Origin: Terracoccus sp. 273MFTsu3.1
GTDB taxonomy: Bacteria > Actinomycetota > Actinomycetes > Actinomycetales > Dermatophilaceae
Length of the DNA: 64,000 nt
Assembly: GCF_000383675.1 (NCBI RefSeq)
Contig: NZ_KB911826.1
Span: 1 to 64,000 of the forward strand
Direction of reading: 5' to 3'
Below, piece after piece: positions 29,972 through 39,232 of the stretch. The notes beneath the pieces were generated by a model, which saw only the letters and a program-made list of their open reading frames with translations, ran no database searches and was not told where the DNA came from. Made by a program: the position numbers and the translations under genes. The number at the start of each line of letters is the position of its first letter. Position 1 is the first letter of the stretch.

Positions 29972-31155
29972 TGGCCGCGCCGTCCCCCCGCCCGCTGGCG
30001 ATCCCCGCCGGACCGGCCGTCCTCGACGTGCTGCCCACTCTCGAGGCGGCCCTGACCGGCCGCTCCCCGGTGCTGCCGTATGCCGCCGACGCGCCGCCGC
30101 CGTCGGTGCCGTTCCACGACCCTGCCGAGCTGCCGGACGGTCTCGCGGTCGCGATCGGCACCTCGGGCTCGACCGGTCGGCCCAAGCGCGCGCTGCTGAC
30201 GGCCGACGCCCTCGAGCGGTCGGCCTGGGCCACCCACCAGGTCCTCGGCGGGAGCGGTGCCTGGCTGCTCGCCATGCCGGCCCACCACGTCGCGGGGCTG
30301 CAGGTCCTGCTGCGGTCGCTCGCGTCGGGCGTCACGCCGGAGGTGCTCGACCTGCGCGACGGCTTCTCGGTCGCGGGCTTCGCGGAGGCTGCGGCTCGGG
30401 TGCGGCCCACGAGCGCGGCACCCCGGCGCTACACCGCGCTCGTGCCGACGCAGCTGTCCCGTCTCGTCGACGACCCCGCCGGGCTCGACGCCCTGCGCAC
30501 CTTCGACGGGGTGCTCGTCGGCGGCGCGGCCACACCCCCGGCCCTCGTCGAGCGCTGCCGCGCGGTGGGCGTCGCGCTGAGCCTCACGTACGGCATGAGC
30601 GAGACGGCCGGCGGCTGCGTCTACGACGGCATCCCGCTGCCCGTCAGCCGGGTCCACGTCGACAACGACCGACACGTCGTGCTCGGCGGCGACACCGTCG
30701 CGCACGGCTACCTCGGCGAGGCGCGCCTCAGCCGTGACGCCTTCACCGTCGACCCCGACGGCGTCCGCTGGTTCCGCACCGACGACCTCGGCCATTTCGA
30801 CGACGACGGTCTGCTCGTCATCGACGGCCGCGCCGACGACGTCATCAACACCGGCGGCCTCAAGATCAACCCCGGGGTCGTCGAGGACGCCATGACCCGG
30901 CACCTCGACGACGTCCTCGACGTCGTGGTGCTCGGCCTTCCTGACCCCGAGTGGGGCGAGGCCGTCTGTGCCGCAGTGACGCTCGTCGACCCGACCGGTC
31001 ACCTGACGACCCGCGCCGTCCGCGAGCGCCTGCGCGGCATCCTCCCGGACGCGGCACTGCCGCGGCGGGTCCTCGTGCTCGCCGAGATCCCCCAGCGCGG
31101 GCCCGGCAAACCCGATCGAGCCGCCATCCGACGCGCCGTGCAGGGCCTCGCCTGA
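29971..31155 (+). CDS. menE: o-Succinylbenzoate-CoA ligase
   Basis: A 394-residue adenylate-forming enzyme activating o-succinylbenzoate with CoA. The P-loop is GTSGSTGRPKRALLT; later motifs are LTYGMSETAGGCVYDG, FRTDDLGHFDDDGLLVIDGR and DDVINTGGLKINP, with the C-terminal catalytic lysine in GPGKPDRAAIRR. It is shorter than Bacillus MenE, as is common in actinobacteria. The ATG overlaps the MFS stop. It is followed by a small membrane gene and menA on the same strand. Confidence 0.94.
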   Translation: MAAPSPRPLAIPAGPAVLDVLPTLEAALTGRSPVLPYAADAPPPSVPFHDPAELPDGLAVAIGTSGSTGRPKRALLTADALERSAWATHQVLGGSGAWLLAMPAHHVAGLQVLLRSLASGVTPEVLDLRDGFSVAGFAEAAARVRPTSAAPRRYTALVPTQLSRLVDDPAGLDALRTFDGVLVGGAATPPALVERCRAVGVALSLTYGMSETAGGCVYDGIPLPVSRVHVDNDRHVVLGGDTVAHGYLGEARLSRDAFTVDPDGVRWFRTDDLGHFDDDGLLVIDGRADDVINTGGLKINPGVVEDAMTRHLDDVLDVVVLGLPDPEWGEAVCAAVTLVDPTGHLTTRAVRERLRGILPDAALPRRVLVLAEIPQRGPGKPDRAAIRRAVQGLA

Positions 31156-31202
31156 GCGGTGGCAAGATGGGGGTGTCCCACCCGTCGCCGAAGGAGGTCG
31201 CC

Positions 31203-31484
31203 GTGCTGCGCGTCGTGCTGATCGCCCTCGTCGTCTTCGCCACGATCTACGCGCTGGTCGACTGCCTCCAGACCGATCGTCGGCTCGTGCGGATCATGCC
31301 CAAGACCGTCTGGCTGCTCGCGGTGCTCGTGCCGGTGCTCGGCCCGGTCTTCTGGCTCGTCGCCGGGCGCAGCGACGCCCGGGGCGGACCCGGTCCCGCG
31401 TCGCGCGGGCCCGGCCGCCGTCCACCCGGGCCCCGAGGCCCCATGGGCCCCGACGACGACCCCGACTTCCTCCGCAAGCTGTAG
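31203..31484 (+). CDS. PLDc_N-type small membrane protein
   Basis: A 93-residue protein with two hydrophobic segments (LRVVLIALVVFATIYALVDC and TVWLLAVLVPVLGPVFWLVAGR) joined by a short basic loop, then a Gly/Pro/Arg tail ending DDDPDFLRKL. This is the layout of the phospholipase D N-terminal-like (PLDc_N) domain occurring alone in many actinobacteria; function unknown. GTG 31203 is chosen because AAGGAGG ends 5 bases before it; an upstream ATG at 31168 lacks such a site. It sits between menE and menA. Confidence 0.75.
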   Translation: MLRVVLIALVVFATIYALVDCLQTDRRLVRIMPKTVWLLAVLVPVLGPVFWLVAGRSDARGGPGPASRGPGRRPPGPRGPMGPDDDPDFLRKL

Positions 31485-31503
31485 AAGGACCCTCCGGAAC
31501 TCC

Positions 31504-32379
31504 ATGGCCACCCTGTCCCAGTGGATCGAGGGCGCTCGCCCTCGCACGCTCCCCGCCGCCGTCTCGCCCATCCTCGTCGGCACCGGCGCCGCCTACCAGA
31601 CCGGTCACGTCGTCTGGGCGTATGCCGTCCTCGCCCTCGTCGTCGCCCTGGCCCTGCAGGTCGGGGTCAACTTCGCCAACGACTACTCCGACGGCATCCG
31701 CGGCACCGACGAGGTGCGCGTCGGGCCGGTGCGGCTCGTGGGCCAGCGCCTCGCCGCACCCCGCTCGGTCAAGATCGCGGCCTTCGCGTGCTTCTTCTTC
31801 GCCGCGCTCATGGGACTCGCGCTCGTCGGTCTGTCGGAGCTGTGGATCATGATCCCGATCGGAGCGGCGGCGATCGTCGCGGCCTGGTACTACACCGGAG
31901 GCAAGCGGCCCTACGGCTACCTCGGCCTCGGCGAGGTCTTCGTCTTCGTCTTCTTCGGGCTCGTCGCGACCCTCGGCACGATGGCGACGATGACCCCACC
32001 CACCGCCGCGGGCTGGTGGGGCGCCATCGGCGTCGGGTCGCTCGCCTCGGCGATCCTCGTCGCCAACAACCTGCGCGACATCCCGACCGACCGCGAGCAC
32101 GGCAAGCGCACGCTCGCCGTGCGGATGGGCGAGTCGGGCACCCGCGCCTTCTACGTCGCGCTGATCGCCGTCGCCTTCGTCATGACCGGCCTCGCCTCGT
32201 TCACGTCGCCGTGGGCCCTGCTCGCGCTCCTGTCGGCGCCGCTCGTCGTGCGGCCGATGCAGGCAGTCGTCGGGCGCGCCACGGGGCCGGGCCTCATCCC
32301 GGCCCTGGCCGGCACGGGGCAGTTCCAGCTCGCGTGGTCGCTGCTGCTCGCCGTGGGCCTCGCGCTCGGCCGCGCCTGA
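31504..32379 (+). CDS. menA: 1,4-Dihydroxy-2-naphthoate polyprenyltransferase
   Basis: A 291-residue UbiA-family membrane prenyltransferase that joins the polyprenyl tail to DHNA. The two aspartate-rich motifs are NFANDYSDGIRGTD and NNLRDIPTDREHGKRTLAVRMG. About eight or nine membrane helices are visible. Its isoprenoid substrate would come from the synthase at 508-1524. ATG 31504 follows AAGGACCCTCCGGAACTCC, with an AAGGA 12 bases upstream. Final gene of the menE-menA group. Confidence 0.95.
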   Translation: MATLSQWIEGARPRTLPAAVSPILVGTGAAYQTGHVVWAYAVLALVVALALQVGVNFANDYSDGIRGTDEVRVGPVRLVGQRLAAPRSVKIAAFACFFFAALMGLALVGLSELWIMIPIGAAAIVAAWYYTGGKRPYGYLGLGEVFVFVFFGLVATLGTMATMTPPTAAGWWGAIGVGSLASAILVANNLRDIPTDREHGKRTLAVRMGESGTRAFYVALIAVAFVMTGLASFTSPWALLALLSAPLVVRPMQAVVGRATGPGLIPALAGTGQFQLAWSLLLAVGLALGRA

Positions 32380-32510
32380 TCCGGTGAACCGCCGGCCCAC
32401 TGGGCAGACGCGGGTCGCCGTGGTCCTGCGGGACCCGGTGCTGCGGCCGTCCGACCGGGTGGGTGTGGCATTCGGCTGACGGGCGGGCCTCCCGGTGCCA
32501 CGGTGGACGG

Positions 32511-33734
32511 ATGACCGAGGAGATCGACGTCGTCGTCGTCGGGGCGGGGCAGGCGGGCCTCGCGACGAGCCACGAGCTCGACCAGCGCGGCGTCGAGCAC
32601 GTCGTCCTCGAGGCGAGCGTGCCCGGGTCCTCGTGGCTCGGCCGGTGGGACAGCTTCACCCTCGTCGGCCCCAACCACACCGTCCGCCTGCCGGGCGCGG
32701 CCTACGACGGCGACGACCCCGGGGGCTTCATGACCCGCACGGAGGTGGCCGGGCACCTGCAGGCGTATGCCGGCCGGCTCGGTCGGGTGCGTGAGGGGGT
32801 CCCCGTGCACGGGCTCTGGAGACGCGACGGCGCGTTCGAGCTGCGCACCGACGCCGACACGATCCGCAGCCGCATCGTGGTCGTGGCGACGGGCGCGTAC
32901 CAGCAGCCGCTCCGACCGACGGCCGTGGCCGGACTCTCGCCGGACGTGACGTGCGTCGACGTCCTCGGCTACCGCAACCCGGGCGCGCTGCCCAACGGCG
33001 CGGTGCTCGTGGTGGGGAGCGGACAGAGCGCCTGCCAGATCGCCGAGGAGCTCGCGCTGTCGGGGCGAGACGTCGTCATGGCGTGCGGCAGGGCGCCGTG
33101 GTTCCTCCGGCGGGTGGGCGGCCGCGACCTCTTCGAGTGGCTGCTGGACTCGAGCTTCTACGAGCAGACGCCCGACCAGCTTCCGAGCCCTGCGGCGCGG
33201 CACGGCGCCAACGTCCAGGCGACCGGCGCTGGCGGCGGGCACGACCTGCACTACCGGACCCTCGCCGTGCTCGGCGTGCGTCTCGTGGGGCACCTCGTCG
33301 ACATCGACGGGCACACGGCGCGGTTCGCGCCCGACCTCCCCGAGGTCATCGCGGCCGGCGATGCCGGGTTCGCGTTCGTGCGCGACACGATCCTCGCGGG
33401 CTGCCGGGATCGCGGTGTCACGCCGCCCGAGATCCCGGAGCCCGGACCTCTCGACACGTCGGCGCCCACCGAGCTCGACCTGCGTGGCTTCGGAGCGGTC
33501 GTCATGGCGACGGGCTTCCGCTCGCGCTACACCGAGTGGGTCGACGTGCCCGGGCTCGTCGACGAGCAGGGCTTCCCCGTGCACGTCGACGGCGAGAGCG
33601 TCGTGGCGCCGGACCTGCACTTCGTCGGCGTCCACTTCCTGCGCCGGCGGCGCTCGTCCCTGCTCTTCGGCGTCGGGGACGACGCCGCGGCCACGGCGAC
33701 CCGCATCGCCGCCCGCCTGGGCACCACGGCCTGA
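32511..33734 (+). CDS. FAD/NAD(P)-dependent flavoprotein, monooxygenase-like
   Basis: A 407-residue two-dinucleotide-binding-domain flavoprotein. The FAD motif is VVGAGQAGLATSHEL, the NADPH motif VVGSGQSACQIAEEL, and the late ATGFRSRY matches the ATG motif of flavin-containing monooxygenase and CzcO-like proteins. TLVGPNHTVRLPGAAYDGDDP lies where substrate-side loops occur. It ends 24 bases before a repeat block and is convergent with the DUF4229 gene. Substrate unknown. Confidence 0.85.
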   Translation: MTEEIDVVVVGAGQAGLATSHELDQRGVEHVVLEASVPGSSWLGRWDSFTLVGPNHTVRLPGAAYDGDDPGGFMTRTEVAGHLQAYAGRLGRVREGVPVHGLWRRDGAFELRTDADTIRSRIVVVATGAYQQPLRPTAVAGLSPDVTCVDVLGYRNPGALPNGAVLVVGSGQSACQIAEELALSGRDVVMACGRAPWFLRRVGGRDLFEWLLDSSFYEQTPDQLPSPAARHGANVQATGAGGGHDLHYRTLAVLGVRLVGHLVDIDGHTARFAPDLPEVIAAGDAGFAFVRDTILAGCRDRGVTPPEIPEPGPLDTSAPTELDLRGFGAVVMATGFRSRYTEWVDVPGLVDEQGFPVHVDGESVVAPDLHFVGVHFLRRRRSSLLFGVGDDAAATATRIAARLGTTA

Positions 33735-33757
33735 GACCACACCCGCCCGCAAGCCCA

Positions 33758-33903
33758 CTCGAGTGAGCGCCCCGTCCCACTCGAGTGAGCGCTCGGTCAC
33801 ATGCTCCGGGACCGGTGTGACGGCGTACTCACTCGACTGTGATCGGGCGCTCACTCGACTGTGGTTGGGCGCTCACTCGACTGTGGTTGTGCGCTAACTC
33901 GAG
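33758..33903. repeat. 22-bp-phased intergenic repeat block C, with inverted arms
   Basis: Two units in reverse orientation start at 33758 and 33780 (CTCGAGTGAGCGC). After a 24-base spacer there is a partial forward unit (33826-33837) and three full forward 22-bp units at 33838, 33860 and 33882, mostly ending GCGCTCACTCGAC. The array fills the gap between convergent stops at 33734 and 33909. The two arms could pair to form a large hairpin in either transcript. Confidence 0.88.
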
Positions 33904-33908
33904 TGGGG

Positions 33909-34232
33909 TCAGCGGTCGGCGTTGCGGGGGTCCTCGGTGGCCGCACCCGTGGTGTCGGCGTCGCGGACCGGGCGCTCGTCCTCGAGGTCCTCGGCGAACT
34001 CGTCGCTCGTCGGGTCGACCGCGTGCTTGGCCTCGAGCTTCGCCTCGTGGCGCTCGACGAGCTTGGCCGTGATCTCGTCACGCATGCCGCGCAGCAGGAT
34101 GTAGGACGCGGCCGCCGAGGCGATCGCCGAGGCGCCGAGCAGGAGCACGGGGTTGTTGCGCAGGCCGATGAGCCAGAAGAGGAAGAGGAAGCCGAAGAAG
34201 ATAAGGATGCGGAGCAGGGAGTAGCGGACCAC
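33909..34232 (-). CDS. DUF4229 family membrane protein
   Basis: A 107-residue protein with two N-terminal membrane segments (ILIFFGFLFLFWLIGL and VLLLGASAIASAAASYILL) followed by MRDEITAKLVERHEAKLEAK, then an acidic tail. This is the layout of DUF4229, a small actinobacterial family with no known function, often near cytochrome c maturation genes. GTG start at 34232, 12 bases after ccsB ends, so it is probably in the ccs operon. Confidence 0.82.
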   Translation of the reverse strand: MVRYSLLRILIFFGFLFLFWLIGLRNNPVLLLGASAIASAAASYILLRGMRDEITAKLVERHEAKLEAKHAVDPTSDEFAEDLEDERPVRDADTTGAATEDPRNADR

Positions 34233-34244
34233 GTCAGACCACCG

Positions 34245-35243
34245 TCACATGCCCGAGTAGTTGTGCATGCCGACGAAGGTCGAGACGAGGTTGACCAACG
34301 TGAAGTTGATGATCACGGCGACGTAGCCCGCGAGCGCGATGTACATCGACTTGCGGTGGTCGACCCCGGCCGTCGCGCGGCCGTGCATGTAGGCGGCGTA
34401 GACCGTCCAGATGACGAAGGTCCAGACCTCCTTGGGGTCCCACTGCCAGTAGGCGCCCCAGGCCTGCTTGGCCCAGATGGCTCCCGCGATGAGCGTGAAC
34501 GTCCAGAGGATGAAGGCCACCATGTTGAGGCTGTATGCCGTCCGCTCGAGTGAGGCGGACGACGGCAGCGACTCGATGAAGGTGGGCTTGACCGGCGGCT
34601 TCTCCTCGCGGCGCAGGCGCACGAGGTAGAGGAGGCCGACCGCGAAGGCCAGCGTGAAGAAGGCGACGGCGAGGAAGGCCACCGAGACGTGGATGCCGAG
34701 CCAGTAGGACTTGAGGGCCGGCATGAGCTCGCCGGCCTCGGTGTAGAGCACCGTCAGCGCGAGGCCGAGCACGAGCAGGATGGGCGTGACGATGAAGACG
34801 CCGAGCCACTGCCAGTTGTTGCGCTTGGCGAGCACGCTGTAGGCGGCCCCGACCGCCGCGGCGGCGGCCGTCGCGAACTCGAACATGTTGCCCCACGGCG
34901 GGCGGCCCACGGCGAGGCCGCGCATGAGCACCGACGCGACGAGCAGCGCCGACGCGAGGTAGGTGAGCATCAGGGCGATGCTGCCGCGCTGGCGGCTCTT
35001 GAGGCTCTCCTCGAAGCCCGGCCCGGCGGCATACGGCGTCGCAGGGCGGCGCTCGGCCGGAGTAGGTGCGCCGGAACCGACGAGGACGCCCTCGCGCTCG
35101 TTGGCGCCGACCTCGGCGACCGCCTTCGAGTCGGCCACCTTGGGGGCTCGTGCGGCCAGGTGCCAGGTGAAGGCGAGCATGGCGAGCGTGTAGACGATCA
35201 TCGACGCGTAGAGCGCTGCGTTGGCGTTGGCTGCGAGGTTCAC
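34245..35243 (-). CDS. ccsB: Cytochrome c biogenesis protein CcsB (CcsA/ResC type)
   Basis: A 332-residue heme-handling membrane protein of system II cytochrome c maturation, homologous to CcsA/ResC. The tryptophan-rich heme motif WGAYWQWDPKEVWTF is intact, and conserved histidines flank it (GIHVSVAF, GVDHRKSMY). The start is GTG 35243-35241, overlapping the resB stop as GTGA. Together with ResB it exports heme and joins it to apocytochromes outside the membrane. Confidence 0.94.
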   Translation of the reverse strand: MNLAANANAALYASMIVYTLAMLAFTWHLAARAPKVADSKAVAEVGANEREGVLVGSGAPTPAERRPATPYAAGPGFEESLKSRQRGSIALMLTYLASALLVASVLMRGLAVGRPPWGNMFEFATAAAAAVGAAYSVLAKRNNWQWLGVFIVTPILLVLGLALTVLYTEAGELMPALKSYWLGIHVSVAFLAVAFFTLAFAVGLLYLVRLRREEKPPVKPTFIESLPSSASLERTAYSLNMVAFILWTFTLIAGAIWAKQAWGAYWQWDPKEVWTFVIWTVYAAYMHGRATAGVDHRKSMYIALAGYVAVIINFTLVNLVSTFVGMHNYSGM

Positions 35244-36988
35244 GAGCGGTCGGTCCGTTCTGCAAGGCGGTCGTGCACGCCGGTCGTGATCGCGGTGACG
35301 ATCGCGGCGAGCCCGGGGTCGGAGTCCTTCGAGAGGCCACCGATGGTGACCACGGTAGCCGGTCGCCCGTCGGCGCCGGCAGGGCCGTCAGGCGTGCCGC
35401 CGCCGGGGCCGCCGGGGCCGTCGCCCGCGGCTGCCGGGGCCGGGCGCACGCGGACGAAGACGCGGCGGCGCTTGATGGTGAGGCCGAGGATCAGGCTGAG
35501 CGTCGCGAGGATGGCGCTGACGAGGCTGATCGGCGCGCCGGGGTCGGTGCGCACCGACAGGCCGGCGAAGCGCTTGACGCTGTCGAAGGTGATCGAGCCG
35601 CGGTCGCCCGGGAGCTGGTAGGTCTGGCCGGGCTTGAGGCGGATGAGGGCGGGCGAGCCGTCGGCCTTGGTGACCTGCTTCATCTCGTCGGTGTTGAGCG
35701 TGTAGACCGACTGGGGGGCGCCGCCCGGGAAGAGGTTGCCCTCCCAGACCGAGAGCGCCACCTCGGGGTTGTTGGTGTCCGGGAAGATCGACACCGGCCC
35801 GTTGGTGAAGGTCGGCTCTGCGGTCGGCAGGAAGAAACCGGTGAAGCCGAGCTGCTTCGGCGAGGCCGACGGCACCTTGATGACGCCGACCGAGCGGTAG
35901 TTGCCGTCCTGCGGCAGGAACGGCGTCGCCTCGCGGTAGAGCACGGAGCCCTTGGCGTCCTTGACCGTGATGACGGGCGTGTAGCCGTTGCCGAGCAGGA
36001 AGATGTCGGCGCCGTCGACGGTGATGGGGTGGTTGACCGAGACGTTCTCGCTGCTCTTCGGGGCACCGGGCGAGCTCTGCAGCGTCGTCTGCGCGTCGAA
36101 GAGGCGCGGCGTGCCGAACGAGCGGCCCGGCGTCTCGTTGAACTCGACGTGCAGCTGGTCGAGCGAGAGGACGAAGGGCGGCAGGGTCTCGGTGTCGACC
36201 CACGGCCCGGGCGAGATCGTGTTGTACGTGCCCGCGGACGACGCGAACTTGTCGCCCTCGGCGAGGATGATGTCGCCGCGCCAGCCGAGCAGGTGGCCGA
36301 CCGCCATGCCGATGATGATGCCGGTCAGGGCCAGGTGGAAGAGCAGGTTGCCGGTCTCGCGGAGGTAGCCGGACTCGGCGGAGACGCTCGTCGCGTCGTG
36401 CGAGTGCAGCCGGAACCGCTTGCGCTTCAACACGGCTCGCGCGGCCGACAGGGCTTCGTCGGGCGAGAGGCTCGTCGTGATCTCGGCGTGCTCGTCGAGA
36501 CGCGCGAGCCGAGCGGGGGCGCGCGGCGGCCGCGAGCGCAGCGCCGACAGGTGCACCTTCGTGCGCGGCACGATGCAGCCGACGAGGGAGACGAAGAGCA
36601 GCAGGTAGATCGCCGAGAACCACGGTGACGCGTAGACGTCGAAGAAGCCGAGCTTGTCGAGCCACGGCGAGCTCGTCGGGTTCTGGGCGATGTAGTCGGC
36701 GACCCGGCCGGCGTCGATGTTGCGCTGCGGGAAGATCGAGCCCGGGACAGCGGCGATGGAGAGCAGCAGGAGCAGGAAGAGCGCCGTGCGCATGCTCGTC
36801 AGCTGCCGCCAGCCCCAGCGGAGCATCCCGATCGCGCCCAGGGTGGGGAGCGTCGGCTCCTGCCGGTCGGGACGCATCCCGGTGCGTATGCCGTCACGGC
36901 CCGGCGCGCCCGACGTGGGCTTCGCACCCGGCGGGGTGTGCTCCGTGCTCTCGGTGCTCTCGGTCGCGGGGTTGGTGTCGGTGCTCAT
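35240..36988 (-). CDS. resB: Cytochrome c biogenesis protein ResB (Ccs1)
   Basis: A 582-residue partner of CcsB. The N-terminal 45 residues are hydrophilic; membrane segments at MRTALFLLLLLSIAAVPGSIFPQ and WFSAIYLLLFVSLVGCIVPR lead to a large extracytoplasmic domain and a last helix (ISLVSAILATLSLILGLTI). The pattern SIFPQRN and GNLLFHLALTGIIIGMAVG is typical of ResB. The tail is Pro/Gly-rich. The ccdA stop lies one base from its start, so the four genes form one unit. Confidence 0.93.
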   Translation of the reverse strand: MSTDTNPATESTESTEHTPPGAKPTSGAPGRDGIRTGMRPDRQEPTLPTLGAIGMLRWGWRQLTSMRTALFLLLLLSIAAVPGSIFPQRNIDAGRVADYIAQNPTSSPWLDKLGFFDVYASPWFSAIYLLLFVSLVGCIVPRTKVHLSALRSRPPRAPARLARLDEHAEITTSLSPDEALSAARAVLKRKRFRLHSHDATSVSAESGYLRETGNLLFHLALTGIIIGMAVGHLLGWRGDIILAEGDKFASSAGTYNTISPGPWVDTETLPPFVLSLDQLHVEFNETPGRSFGTPRLFDAQTTLQSSPGAPKSSENVSVNHPITVDGADIFLLGNGYTPVITVKDAKGSVLYREATPFLPQDGNYRSVGVIKVPSASPKQLGFTGFFLPTAEPTFTNGPVSIFPDTNNPEVALSVWEGNLFPGGAPQSVYTLNTDEMKQVTKADGSPALIRLKPGQTYQLPGDRGSITFDSVKRFAGLSVRTDPGAPISLVSAILATLSLILGLTIKRRRVFVRVRPAPAAAGDGPGGPGGGTPDGPAGADGRPATVVTIGGLSKDSDPGLAAIVTAITTGVHDRLAERTDRS

Positions 36989-36989
36989 G

Positions 36990-37733
36990 TCAGATCGCCA
37001 CCTGGAAGCCGTTGACGAGCCGCACCTGGAGCCAGACGATGACGTCCTCCCAGACCCCGGTCAGCATGAGCAGGCCCACGGCGACGAGGAGCAGTCCGCC
37101 GACGTTCTGGAGGGCGCGGCGGTGCCGACGCAGCCAGTCGCTCGCCGTGCCGGCGCGCTCCCACAGCGCCGCCATGAGCACGAACGGCAGACCCAGTCCG
37201 ATCGAGTAGACGGCGGCGAGGGCGAGGCCGCGTCCGATCGAGCCCGACTCGGCCGAGATCGGGGCGGCCATGGCCTGGATGGCTCCGAGCGTCGGGCCCA
37301 TGCACGGCGACCAGCCGATGGCGAAGGCGGCGCCGAGCAGCGGGGCCCCCGCGAGTCCGGCACGCGGTCGCCAGCTCACCGGGGCGGCATACGACCGGCC
37401 GAGCCCGAGGAAGAGCAGACCCATGATCAGGACCACGGCACCGCCGACGCGCATCAGCGCGCTCTGGTGCTCGCGAAAGGCGAGGCCGACGGCCGAGACG
37501 GCGGCGGCCGCGACGAGGAAGACCACCGTGAAGCCGAGGACGAAGAGCAGCGCCCCGACGACGAGTCGGCCGCGCGACCGCTTCTCGAGCGACACGTCGG
37601 ACAGACCGGTGACGTAGCCGAGGAAGCCGGGCACGAGGGGCAGCACGCACGGTGAGGCGAACGAGACGAACCCGGCCACGAGGGCGACGAGCCCCGCGGC
37701 GAGGAGTGACCCTGAGGCAAGCTCGGTAGCCAC
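36990..37733 (-). CDS. ccdA: Cytochrome c biogenesis thiol transporter CcdA
   Basis: A 247-residue six-helix membrane protein moving reducing power across the membrane to keep apocytochrome cysteines reduced. The two redox cysteines lie in [20 protein letters not shown] and [16 protein letters not shown], both intact. GTG 37733 ([14 protein letters not shown]) is the start, 7 bases after the tlpA stop. It would reduce the TlpA-like lipoprotein encoded just upstream. Confidence 0.94.
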   Translation of the reverse strand: MATELASGSLLAAGLVALVAGFVSFASPCVLPLVPGFLGYVTGLSDVSLEKRSRGRLVVGALLFVLGFTVVFLVAAAAVSAVGLAFREHQSALMRVGGAVVLIMGLLFLGLGRSYAAPVSWRPRAGLAGAPLLGAAFAIGWSPCMGPTLGAIQAMAAPISAESGSIGRGLALAAVYSIGLGLPFVLMAALWERAGTASDWLRRHRRALQNVGGLLLVAVGLLMLTGVWEDVIVWLQVRLVNGFQVAI

Positions 37734-37740
37734 GAGGACC

Positions 37741-38355
37741 TCAGGCCTTCTCGGCGAGGACGTCGTCGATGAGGCCGAGCAGGGTCGTCGTCGAGACGGG
37801 ACCGGAGACACGGGCCGCGATGCGGGCCTGGTGGTCGAGCACGAGCGTCGTCGGGGTGGCCGAGGCCTTGCCCTGGAGGGAGAGGATCGGGACGCCGCCG
37901 TCGTAGGCCAGCGAGGGGTAGGTCACCTTGTTGGCGGTCTGGAAGGCGAGCCCGGTCTCGGGGCCCTCGAGCTTGTCGAGGCCGATGAACTCGACCTTCT
38001 TGCCCTTCGCCTGCACGGTCTCCCACGCCTTCTGCAGCGCGGGCGTCTCCTCGATGCAGGGCGGGCACCACGAGCCCCAGACGTTGACGACGAGGACGGT
38101 GCCGGCGCGCTCGGCGCTGCTCCACGGCTTGCCCTCGAGGGTCGTGCCGGCGAGCTCCACCGGCTCGCCACGGTCGGTGGAGGGCAGCTGCTCGATGGAG
38201 CCGTCGCCCGCGACGTAGCCCTTGCGGTCACCTGAGCGGGCTTGGTCCGCAACGGAGTTCGGGTCGGACGAGCAGGCGGCCGCGAACGTCACGAGGCCTC
38301 CGGCCATGGCGACGACGCCCCACCGCAGTGCGGTGCGTCGGTCGAGGTGGTCCAT
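37741..38355 (-). CDS. TlpA/ResA-like thioredoxin lipoprotein
   Basis: A 204-residue exported thioredoxin-fold protein. The signal region [20 protein letters not shown] ends in TFAAACSS, a lipobox-like site that would place it as a lipoprotein; the active site is WGSWCPPC. In system II maturation this protein receives electrons from CcdA and reduces the heme-attachment cysteines. The ATG at 38355 overlaps the phosphatase stop as TGATG. Confidence 0.9.
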   Translation of the reverse strand: MDHLDRRTALRWGVVAMAGGLVTFAAACSSDPNSVADQARSGDRKGYVAGDGSIEQLPSTDRGEPVELAGTTLEGKPWSSAERAGTVLVVNVWGSWCPPCIEETPALQKAWETVQAKGKKVEFIGLDKLEGPETGLAFQTANKVTYPSLAYDGGVPILSLQGKASATPTTLVLDHQARIAARVSGPVSTTTLLGLIDDVLAEKA

Positions 38356-39023
38356 CAGGCGCCCACGCTCTTGCTCGCCCTCGCGAGCAGCTCGGCGGCC
38401 GGCTCGGAGTACGTGATCGAGGCGAGCTCGTCGCCGCGGTAGGTCAGCGACGTCAGCGAGGCGAGCGTGCACTCGCGCTTGCGCGGGTCGTGCCAGAGGC
38501 GGCGTCCCTCGAGCTTGTTGCGTGCGGTCCAGACCGGCAGCTGGTGGCTGACGACGACCGCCTCGTGCCCGCGAGCGGCGTCGCGCGCGTCGGCGACGGC
38601 TGCGAGCATCCGGGTCGCGATGTCCTCGTAGGGCTCGCCCCAGGAGGGCTTCGTGACGTCGCGGAAGAGGTGCCAGTTGCGCGGGTGGAGCAGGTCCGTG
38701 AGGCCGACCGACCGTCCCTCGAACTGGTTCTCGGACTCGATGACGCGCACGTCGGTGGCGATCTCGACGCCGTGGTCGGCCGCGATGGGGGCCGCGGTCT
38801 CCTGCGCGCGTTCGAGCGGCGAGGCGACGACGTAGGTGATGTCGTTGGCCTCGAGGTGGGCCGCCACGAGGCGCGCCATCTCCTGGCCGAGGTCGGAGAG
38901 GTGGAAGCCGTCGAGGCGCCCGTAGAGCACGCCGTCGGGGTTGTGGACCTCACCGTGTCGCATGAGGTGCACGACCGTGAGGTCGTCGGCGCCCGGCGCC
39001 ACCCCGCTCGTGCTCTCACCCAT
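38355..39023 (-). CDS. Histidine phosphatase family protein
   Basis: A 222-residue phosphoglycerate-mutase-like phosphatase. The catalytic RHG motif occurs as HLMRHGEVHNPDG, and the second catalytic His follows as VVVSHQLPVWTARN. SPLERAQETAAPIA is the usual acid/base region. It is the first gene of a unit running into tlpA-ccdA-resB-ccsB. Substrate unknown; the link to cytochrome maturation is by position only. Confidence 0.88.
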   Translation of the reverse strand: MGESTSGVAPGADDLTVVHLMRHGEVHNPDGVLYGRLDGFHLSDLGQEMARLVAAHLEANDITYVVASPLERAQETAAPIAADHGVEIATDVRVIESENQFEGRSVGLTDLLHPRNWHLFRDVTKPSWGEPYEDIATRMLAAVADARDAARGHEAVVVSHQLPVWTARNKLEGRRLWHDPRKRECTLASLTSLTYRGDELASITYSEPAAELLARASKSVGA

Positions 39024-39232
39024 GCTCGACAGTCTCTCAAACGTCGTGCTCAGGACCGAATCCGCACCTGAGCCTGTGCACCCCCTGTGACGTGCAGCGA
39101 CACCGAGCAGCGCCCCGCCGACGCGGCCCCACGCGTACGCCGTCGGTAGCGGTCCCCGGCACCCGTGGCCGACGTCACGTCGTCCGTGGGACGACCGGCG
39201 CCACGGACGGGGGTCGCCCTACACTCCGTGAC